Part shown: positions 58,473-64,000 of the stretch, one piece after another | Layout of the letters: each line of letters opens with the position of its first letter | Position numbering within the stretch: the stretch's first letter is position 1 | Assembly: GCF_000430725.1 (NCBI RefSeq) | Contig: NZ_AUMO01000017.1 | Span: forward strand, 124,001 to 188,000 | Source of the DNA: Azohydromonas australica DSM 1124 | GTDB lineage: Bacteria; Pseudomonadota; Gammaproteobacteria; Burkholderiales; Burkholderiaceae_C | Reading direction: 5' to 3' | DNA: 64,000 bases | The notes under the pieces: model-generated | Databases searched by the model: none | Told to the model about the DNA's origin: nothing | What the model saw: the letters and a program-made list of their open reading frames with translations, nothing else | Program-made: the position numbers and the translations under genes

Positions 58473-59357
58473 TCAAAGCCAGTACACCATCAGGTACAGG
58501 CCCAGCCACACCACGTCCACGAAGTGCCAGTACCAGGCCGCGCCTTCGAAGCCGAAATGGCGGTCCGGGGTGAAATGGCCCTTCATCAGCCGCAGCGTGA
58601 TGAACAGCAGCATCAGCATGCCCACGAAGACGTGGAAGCCGTGGAAGCCGGTGAGCATGAAGAAGGTGGAGCCGAAGATGCCCGAGCTCAGCTTGAGGTT
58701 GAGCTCCTGGTAGGCGTGGTGGTACTCGAAGGCCTGCACGAAGAGGAAGGTCATCCCCAAAAGCACCGTGATCCACATCCAGACGATGGCCTTGGCGCGG
58801 TGCGCGGCGATGAGCGCGTGGTGTGCGATGGTCAGCGTCACGCCCGAGGTCAGCAGCAGTGCGGTGTTGAGCGTGGGCAGCGGCCACGGCCCAATGGTGG
58901 AGAAAGGTTCGACAATGCCCGCCGGCGAGGCCGTGGAGCCGGGCTGGTCGCTGGGCCAGACGCCCTTGAAGTCGGGCCACAGCACGCTGTTCTCCAGGCC
59001 ACCCAGCACCGGCAGCGTGTAAAAGCGCGACCAGAACAGCGCGCCGAAGAAGGCACCGAAGAACATCACCTCCGAGAAGATGAACCAGCTCATGCTCCAG
59101 CGGTAGGAGATGTCGATGTTGCGGCCGTAGAGCCCGCCCTCGCTCTCGCGCACCGCGTCGCTGAACCACTGGAACATCACCACGGCCCACCACAGCAGGC
59201 CGAAGAAGAGCGAATAGGCCCCCCACTGGTGACCGTTGATCCACTGGGCCGCGCCCAGGATCACGAAGAACAGGCCGACGGCCGTCATCACCGGATGCCG
59301 TGATGGGCTCGGCACGAAGTAGTTGGGCACGCTGCCGTGGTGCGTCGCTGCGGACAT
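58473..59357 (-). CDS. ctaE: Cytochrome c oxidase subunit III
   Basis: Core membrane subunit that stabilises subunit I and shapes proton uptake. 294 residues with seven helices, including WSMSWFIFSEVMFFGAFFGA, HHALIAAHRAKAIVWMWIT, VQAFEYHHAYQELN, and LTGFHGFHVFVGMLML, plus the HFGFEGAAWYWHFVDVVWL signature. The connecting loop at about 115-165 is longer than in the mitochondrial protein. ATG at 59357. Same operon as coxA and coxB. Confidence 0.96.
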   Translation of the reverse strand: MSAATHHGSVPNYFVPSPSRHPVMTAVGLFFVILGAAQWINGHQWGAYSLFFGLLWWAVVMFQWFSDAVRESEGGLYGRNIDISYRWSMSWFIFSEVMFFGAFFGALFWSRFYTLPVLGGLENSVLWPDFKGVWPSDQPGSTASPAGIVEPFSTIGPWPLPTLNTALLLTSGVTLTIAHHALIAAHRAKAIVWMWITVLLGMTFLFVQAFEYHHAYQELNLKLSSGIFGSTFFMLTGFHGFHVFVGMLMLLFITLRLMKGHFTPDRHFGFEGAAWYWHFVDVVWLGLYLMVYWL

Positions 59358-59395
59358 GGTTGCCGGTCTCCTTGAGAGGTTGCTCTTGCCGCGGG

Positions 59396-59629
59396 TCAGC
59401 CGGCCACGCCGCTGCCCACTACCCATCTCACCAGCAGCACTAGCACGGCCACGAACAGCGCCGCGGCCACGAGGCCGGCGACGATGACGTGCTGGGGCTT
59501 GAGCTGGCTGACATCCTGTTCATAGTCGCGGGCACGGCGCACGCCGAAGAAGGACCACGCCACGGCCCTGAAGCTGCGTAGCCACGAGCCCTTGCGCGGC
59601 ACGGCTTCATCGGCGTGGCGCCCGCTCAC
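59396..59629 (-). CDS. DUF2970 small membrane protein
   Basis: 77 residues: FRAVAWSFFGVRRARDYEQD (amphipathic, family hallmark) followed by one membrane helix (VIVAGLVAAALFVAVLVLLV). Start is GTG at 59629, overlapping the ctaG stop as GTGA. Found between ctaG and coxC in Burkholderiales; function unknown, probably accessory to the oxidase. Confidence 0.83.
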   Translation of the reverse strand: MSGRHADEAVPRKGSWLRSFRAVAWSFFGVRRARDYEQDVSQLKPQHVIVAGLVAAALFVAVLVLLVRWVVGSGVAG

Positions 59630-60222
59630 GAGCGCGGCTCCGGCCGGGCCGCCGCGTTCTTGCCGCTGACCTCGAAGAAGGTGTAGGACAGGGTGATGGT
59701 GGTCACGTCCTTGGGCAGCTTCGGGTCGATCACGAAGGCCACCGGCCACTGCCGCGATTCCCCCGGCGCCAGCGTGTACTCGTTGAAGCAGAAGCATTCG
59801 ACCTTGTTGAAGTAGGCCGTGGCCTGCTTGGGCGCGTAGCTGGGAATGGCCTGGGCCGTCATCGCGCGCGGCTGGCGGTTGCGGAACTCGTACATCACGG
59901 TGGCGAGCTCGCCAGGGTGCACTTTCAGCGTCGCCTGCGCGGGCTTGAAGTCCCAGGGCCCGCGCGCGTTGGCGTCGAACTCCACCGTGATGGTGCGGCT
60001 GCGGTCCACCTGGGTATTGAGCGCGTCGGCCGTGCCGCGCCCGAAGTTGGCCGTCTGGCGCTCCGACAGCGACAGCACGTTGATGCCCAGCGCCTCGCAG
60101 ATGTGCTTGTACAGCGGTACCAGCGCATAGCCGAAGCCGAACATCAGCGCGGCCACCAGCGTGAGCTTGCCCACCATGTGGAGGTTGTCGCGGCGCAACC
60201 GGGCTTGGTGGCGGGGATCCAT
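59626..60222 (-). CDS. ctaG: Cytochrome c oxidase assembly protein CtaG/Cox11
   Basis: Copper chaperone for the CuB centre of subunit I. 198 residues: an N-terminal helix (LTLVAALMFGFGYALVPLY), then a periplasmic immunoglobulin-like domain with the copper motif Cys-Phe-Cys-Phe in KVECFCFNEYTLAPGE and RTITVEFDANA. ATG at 60222 (MDPRHQARLRRD). Length normal; upstream in-frame residues belong to another gene. Confidence 0.95.
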   Translation of the reverse strand: MDPRHQARLRRDNLHMVGKLTLVAALMFGFGYALVPLYKHICEALGINVLSLSERQTANFGRGTADALNTQVDRSRTITVEFDANARGPWDFKPAQATLKVHPGELATVMYEFRNRQPRAMTAQAIPSYAPKQATAYFNKVECFCFNEYTLAPGESRQWPVAFVIDPKLPKDVTTITLSYTFFEVSGKNAAARPEPRS

Positions 60223-60244
60223 GGCCCAGGGCTCCTTGGCGGCC

Positions 60245-60394
60245 TCAGGGGCCCAACAGCACGATCTTGGCCACAAAGCCCAGCGCGAAGGCCGCAGCGA
60301 CGGAGACCAGGATCAGCGCCAAGCGCAGGTTGCTGCGCCGGCGCTGCGCCGGGTCGTCGTGGCGCGGCGGCATCTTCACAGCCTGCGGCTCCAT
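60245..60394 (-). CDS. Small cytochrome oxidase assembly protein
   Basis: 49 residues with a basic N-terminus (RHDDPAQRRRSNLRLAL) and one membrane helix (ILVSVAAAFALGFVAKIVLL). A short protein of this type is annotated between coxA and ctaG in many Burkholderiales. ATG at 60394, only 5 bp after the coxA stop, so translation is probably coupled. The exact role is unknown. Confidence 0.72.
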   Translation of the reverse strand: MEPQAVKMPPRHDDPAQRRRSNLRLALILVSVAAAFALGFVAKIVLLGP

Positions 60395-60399
60395 GGCGT

Positions 60400-62016
60400 T
60401 CAGCCCACCACGCGGGTGGCCGTGGCGTCGAGCTGCGGCGGCGTCTCGAAGGTGTGGAAGGGCGCTGGCGAGGGCACTTCCCACTCCAGCCCCTCGGCGC
60501 CGTCCCACGGGCGCTGCGGTGCAGGCTGGCCCTGGCCACGCATCATCGGCAGCACCACCGCGAGGAAGAAGTACACCTGCATCAGCCCGAAGCCGAAGGC
60601 GCCAACGGAAGCCAGCGCGTTGAAGTCGGCAAACTGCATCGGGTAGTCGGCATAGCGGCGCGGCATGCCCGCCAGGCCGAGGAAGTGCATGGGGAAGAAG
60701 GTGACGTTGAAGAAGATCAGCGAGCCCCAGAAATGGATCTTGCCGCGCGTCTCCGAGTACATCGTGCCGGTCCACTTCGGGCCCCAGTAGTACACGCCTG
60801 CGAACAGTGCAAAGAGCGAGCCCGCCACCAGTACGTAGTGGAAGTGCGCCACCACGTAGTAGGTGTCCTGCAGCTGGATGTCCACCGGCGCCATGGACAG
60901 GATCAGGCCGGTGAAGCCGCCCATGGAGAACACGAAGATGAAGCCCACCGCGAACAGCATGGGCGTCTCGAAGGTCATGGAGCCGCGCCACATGGTGGCG
61001 ACCCAGTTGAACACCTTCACGCCCGTGGGGATGGAAATCAGCATCGTGGCGTACATGAAGAACAGCTGTCCGGTCACCGGCATGCCGGTGGTGAACATGT
61101 GGTGCGCCCAGACGATGAAGGACAGGATCGCGATGGAGGCGGTGGCGTACACCATGGAGGTGTAGCCGAAGAGCTTCTTGCGGGCGAAGGCCGGCACGAT
61201 CTGGCTGATGATGCCGAAGGCCGGCAGGATCATGATGTAGACCTCGGGATGCCCGAAGAACCAGAAGATGTGCTGGTACATCACCGGGTCGCCGCCGCCG
61301 CCGGGCTGGAAGAAGCTGGTGCCGAAGTGGCGGTCGGTGAGCGTCATCGTGATCGCGCCGGCGAGCACCGGCATCACGGCGATGAGCAGGTACGCGGTGA
61401 TGAGCCAAGTCCAGCAGAACAGCGGCATCTTCATCAGCGTCATGCCCGGCGCGCGCATGTTCAGGATCGTGACAATGATGTTGATGGAGCCCATGATGGA
61501 GCTCGCGCCCAGGATGTGCATCGCGAAGATGCCCGCGTCCATGGACGGGCCCATCTGCAGTGTCAGCGGCGCATAGAGCGTCCAGCCTGCCGCCGGCGCA
61601 CCGCCGGGCATGAAGAACGACGACACCAGCATCACCGCCGCGGGCACCATCAGCCAGAAGCTGAAGTTGTTCATGCGCGCGAAGGCCATGTCCGGCGCGC
61701 CGATCTGCAGCGGGATCATCCAGTTCGCGAAGCCCACGAAGGCCGGCATGATCGCGCCGAACACCATGATCAGCCCGTGCATGGTGGTGAACTGGTTGAA
61801 CAGCTGCGGGTTGACGAACTGCAGCCCGGGCTGGAACAGCTCCAGCCGGATCAGCAGCGCCAGGATCCCGCCCACCATGAGCATGGTGAAGCTGAACAGC
61901 AGGTACAGCGTGCCGATGTCCTTGTGGTTCGTGGCGAACAGCCAGCGCCGCCAGCCGTGCGGATGATCGTGCTGCTCATCGTGGGCGGCGCCGTGGTGGG
62001 GCAGAACTGCGCTCAT
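60400..62016 (-). CDS. ctaD: Cytochrome c oxidase subunit I
   Basis: Catalytic subunit with heme a and the heme a3/CuB centre; reduces oxygen and pumps protons. 538 residues, 12 helices. The heme a3/CuB ligand stretch [30 protein letters not shown] (CuB histidines) and [20 protein letters not shown] (heme ligands) are all present, as are the D-pathway residues of the A-type family ([13 protein letters not shown] region). ATG at 62016, 32 bp after coxB. Confidence 0.98.
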   Translation of the reverse strand: MSAVLPHHGAAHDEQHDHPHGWRRWLFATNHKDIGTLYLLFSFTMLMVGGILALLIRLELFQPGLQFVNPQLFNQFTTMHGLIMVFGAIMPAFVGFANWMIPLQIGAPDMAFARMNNFSFWLMVPAAVMLVSSFFMPGGAPAAGWTLYAPLTLQMGPSMDAGIFAMHILGASSIMGSINIIVTILNMRAPGMTLMKMPLFCWTWLITAYLLIAVMPVLAGAITMTLTDRHFGTSFFQPGGGGDPVMYQHIFWFFGHPEVYIMILPAFGIISQIVPAFARKKLFGYTSMVYATASIAILSFIVWAHHMFTTGMPVTGQLFFMYATMLISIPTGVKVFNWVATMWRGSMTFETPMLFAVGFIFVFSMGGFTGLILSMAPVDIQLQDTYYVVAHFHYVLVAGSLFALFAGVYYWGPKWTGTMYSETRGKIHFWGSLIFFNVTFFPMHFLGLAGMPRRYADYPMQFADFNALASVGAFGFGLMQVYFFLAVVLPMMRGQGQPAPQRPWDGAEGLEWEVPSPAPFHTFETPPQLDATATRVVG

Positions 62017-62048
62017 GGGAGGCTTTTCCTTTCAGGCGACGGCGCGGG

Positions 62049-63218
62049 TCACTTGCGGGCCGCCACAATCTCGGCGGGCTGCACGGTCTGGCCGGTGTGG
62101 TTGGACCACGAGTTCTTGGTGTAGGTGATGACGGCGGCGATCTCGGTGTCGGAGAGCTGCTTCCAAGAGGGCATGCCACCGGGCAGGCCGTTGAGCAGCA
62201 CCGCCACCTGCTTGCCCTTGTCCGTGTCGTTGACGACGGGCGAGCCGTCCAGCGCCTTGATCGGGCCCGCGCCCTTGCCGTCGGGGCGGTGGCACGCGGC
62301 GCAGTTGGCGGCGTAGACCTTCTCGCCACGGGCGAGCAGGTCGGCCTGCGTCCAGACCTTGGCCGGATCGTCGGCCGCCGCGGCCATCTTCTTATGCTGC
62401 TCGGCCACCCATGCGCTGTAGTCGGCCTGCGACAACACCTTGACGTGGATCGGCATGTACGCGTGCTCCTTGCCGCAGAGCTCGGCGCACTGGCCATAGA
62501 AGTCGCCAGTCTTGTTGGCGCGGAACCAGGTGTCGCGCACGAAGCCGGGAATGGCATCCTGCTTGACGCCGAAGGCCGGGATCATCCAGGCATGGATGAC
62601 GTCACTGGCGGTGGTGACGATGCGCACTTTTCGGTCTACCGGTACCACCAGCGGGTTGTCCACCTTGAGCAGGTAGTCGTCGCCCTGCGGCTTGCCGGCG
62701 TCGGACATCTGGCGGTGCGCCACGTCCAGCGTGGAGAGGAAGTTGATGCCCTGCCCTTCACCGTTGAGGTAGTCGTAGCCCCATTTCCACTGGTAGCCGG
62801 TGGCCTTGATGGTGAGGTCGGCGTTGGTGGTGTCCTTCATCGCCACCACGGCCTTGGTGGCCGGCAGCGCCATGCCGATGACGATGAGGAAGGGCACGAT
62901 GGTCCAGGCCACCTCTACCGCCGTGCTCTCGTGGAAGTTCGCCGCCTTGGCGCCGCGCGAACGCCGGTGCTTGAGGATGGAATAGAACATCACGCCGAAC
63001 ACGGCCACGAAGATGACCGTGCAGATGACCAGCATGAAGTTGTGCAGCCAGTACAGCTCGGCGGCGATGGCCGTGGCTGCCGGATGCAGGTTGGTCTGGT
63101 TGACCGCCGGCCCGCCGGGCAGGTCATTGACCGCCATCGCAGCTTGGGCGGCCGGCAGCATGCCCAGGCCCAATACAGCGCGGGCGAGGCGACTCGTGAG
63201 CGTCCTGTTCTTTCCCAT
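62049..63218 (-). CDS. ctaC: Cytochrome c oxidase subunit II with C-terminal cytochrome c domain
   Basis: Electron-entry subunit. 389 residues: signal peptide (about 1-28), two membrane helices (about 56-82 and 103-125), the CuA domain with His209 and Cys244-x3-Cys248-x3-His252 in GQCAELCGKEHAYMPIHV, then a fused class I cytochrome c domain with CAACH (306-310) and GGMPSWKQLSD around the axial Met. This gives a caa3-type layout. ATG at 63218; open frame further upstream is not conserved. Confidence 0.96.
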   Translation of the reverse strand: MGKNRTLTSRLARAVLGLGMLPAAQAAMAVNDLPGGPAVNQTNLHPAATAIAAELYWLHNFMLVICTVIFVAVFGVMFYSILKHRRSRGAKAANFHESTAVEVAWTIVPFLIVIGMALPATKAVVAMKDTTNADLTIKATGYQWKWGYDYLNGEGQGINFLSTLDVAHRQMSDAGKPQGDDYLLKVDNPLVVPVDRKVRIVTTASDVIHAWMIPAFGVKQDAIPGFVRDTWFRANKTGDFYGQCAELCGKEHAYMPIHVKVLSQADYSAWVAEQHKKMAAAADDPAKVWTQADLLARGEKVYAANCAACHRPDGKGAGPIKALDGSPVVNDTDKGKQVAVLLNGLPGGMPSWKQLSDTEIAAVITYTKNSWSNHTGQTVQPAEIVAARK

Positions 63219-63223
63219 GGTCC

Positions 63224-63796
63224 TCACTTGTGTTGCATTGCCGTGTTCTTGGGACTCGCCGCCGGCTGCAGCCCCACGGTGCGCAGCGCGCGCCGCAGCT
63301 CCTGCGCCAGCTGCAGGCGCAGCTCCGGCCGCAGGTAGCGGCCCACCCGCATCTGCCGGCCTTCGCCCGAAAGCTCCACCAGCGATCCCTGCGCCCGCGC
63401 CGGCTCCACGCGCACCCACGCGGCGCGGAACTCGGCGCGTTCGGTGCGGGCACCACAGCGGTGCTCCACTACCAGCGCCCCGTCCGCCAGCGTCAGCATT
63501 TCGCGGTCGGCGGCGTGTCGCGCGCATATCACCAGCGCCGTGCCCAGCAGCGCCAACTCCCCTGCCGCAAAAGCCGCCGCCATGGCCGTGCCCTGCCACC
63601 AGAGAAGCAGGGTCACACCCAGGGCCAGGGCGCCCGACAGGAACCACGCCCCCAGATGGCGTCGTGGCCCGAGCGCCCCGTTGCGGCCCAGCACCCAGCG
63701 CAGGCCGTGGCCATCTTCGATTTCGCAACCAAAACGCCACGGGCTGCGGGCGGGCGGCATGGGCCAGGGGGGGCTCGGAGCGACGGTCGCGGTCAT
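63224..63796 (-). CDS. DUF2244-domain membrane protein
   Basis: 190 residues with two adjacent helices (FLSGALALGVTLLLWWQG and AAAFAAGELALLGTALVICA), then a beta-rich tail (LADGALVVEHRCGARTERAEF, VELSGEGRQMRVGRYLRPE). The family typically sits beside coxB in betaproteobacteria and alphaproteobacteria; function unknown. ATG at 63796, the first gene of the cox operon, only 5 bp ahead of coxB. Confidence 0.8.
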   Translation of the reverse strand: MTATVAPSPPWPMPPARSPWRFGCEIEDGHGLRWVLGRNGALGPRRHLGAWFLSGALALGVTLLLWWQGTAMAAAFAAGELALLGTALVICARHAADREMLTLADGALVVEHRCGARTERAEFRAAWVRVEPARAQGSLVELSGEGRQMRVGRYLRPELRLQLAQELRRALRTVGLQPAASPKNTAMQHK

Positions 63797-64000
63797 GTGG
63801 AAGCGAGGACTCGGGCCGAGACATTGGCGTTTTTGCGCCAGGTCTGAAGCAGGTTTTGCCGATTTTGTCGTTGACGAAACGCAAATCTGACCCAGAAACC
63901 GCTGGATTCTAGGCAGACTTTGGGCGGCATCGAAGCATCTTTGCTTGATTTCGACGCCCGGCGCAACCTTGGGAAAACCCCTCAGGGACTGCGGCGCGAG
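63797..64000. other. Upstream region of the cox operon to the window edge
   Basis: 204 bp without a convincing gene. It should contain the promoter for the - strand cox operon, but I see no clear -10/-35 pair. The stretch 63830-63960 is less GC-rich than its surroundings. Confidence 0.4.

Noticed and set aside
59917..62124. A 735-codon + strand frame across ctaG and coxA
   Set aside because: Antisense to two unmistakable oxidase genes; rich in His, Gln and Arg without motifs.

Overview
The window is high-GC DNA with short intergenic gaps and many ATGA stop/start overlaps. It looks like a chromosomal segment of a betaproteobacterium of the order Burkholderiales, probably Comamonadaceae. The main clue is the cytochrome c oxidase cluster (coxB-coxA-small ORF-ctaG-DUF2970-coxC-DUF2909-SURF1-ctaA-ctaB-SCO1). 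The taxonomic call is inference; there is no rRNA, and I saw no tRNA or CRISPR array.

Region 1 (1-26702) is a surface-polysaccharide locus. A WecA-type initiating transferase (cut by the window edge) is divergent from a long + strand operon. That operon begins with an outer-membrane export protein and a chain-length regulator, then makes three activated sugars: dTDP-L-rhamnose (rfbB, rfbD, rfbA, rfbC), GDP-L-fucose (manC, fcl, gmd) and a CDP-3,6-dideoxyhexose, most likely CDP-tyvelose (reductase, rfbF, rfbG, rfbH, a paratose-synthase-like reductase, rfbE). From 17585 the base composition drops visibly. The block 17585-26702 carries the structure-specific genes: five glycosyltransferases, a Wzx flippase, an acyltransferase, an extra sugar-nucleotide SDR and a Wzy-like polymerase.

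Region 2 (26838-36864, - strand, converging on region 1) is a second polysaccharide or glycan operon. In transcription order it holds a flippase, a hexapeptide acyltransferase, a GT4, a GT2, a methyltransferase, a DegT aminotransferase, a small PglC-type initiating transferase, a PglF/WbpM-type dehydratase and another flippase. The PglF/PglE/PglC-like trio suggests a bacillosamine-like first sugar. No polymerase is seen here, so it may feed a lipid-linked oligosaccharide pathway.

Region 3 (36933-53912) is mostly housekeeping: a Uma2-family protein, lysS, a PNPOx-like flavoprotein, an enoyl-CoA hydratase, a DUF3108 protein with a TonB-like linker, an M61 peptidase, a DUF3429 protein, dsbC, a UbiH-type monooxygenase, a MOSC protein, ychF and rpoH. 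Two mobile units interrupt it. An IS200/IS605 element (about 40117-41917) splits a PilZ-domain gene into two recognisable pieces. An orphan TnpB-like gene (46652-48286) lacks a tnpA partner and a zinc finger. rpoH is preceded by a perfect CIRCE operator, which implies HrcA control of the heat-shock sigma factor.

Region 4 (53993-63796, - strand) encodes the aa3/caa3-type cytochrome c oxidase and its heme A and copper assembly factors. One small DUF2909 gene is placed on the opposite strand.
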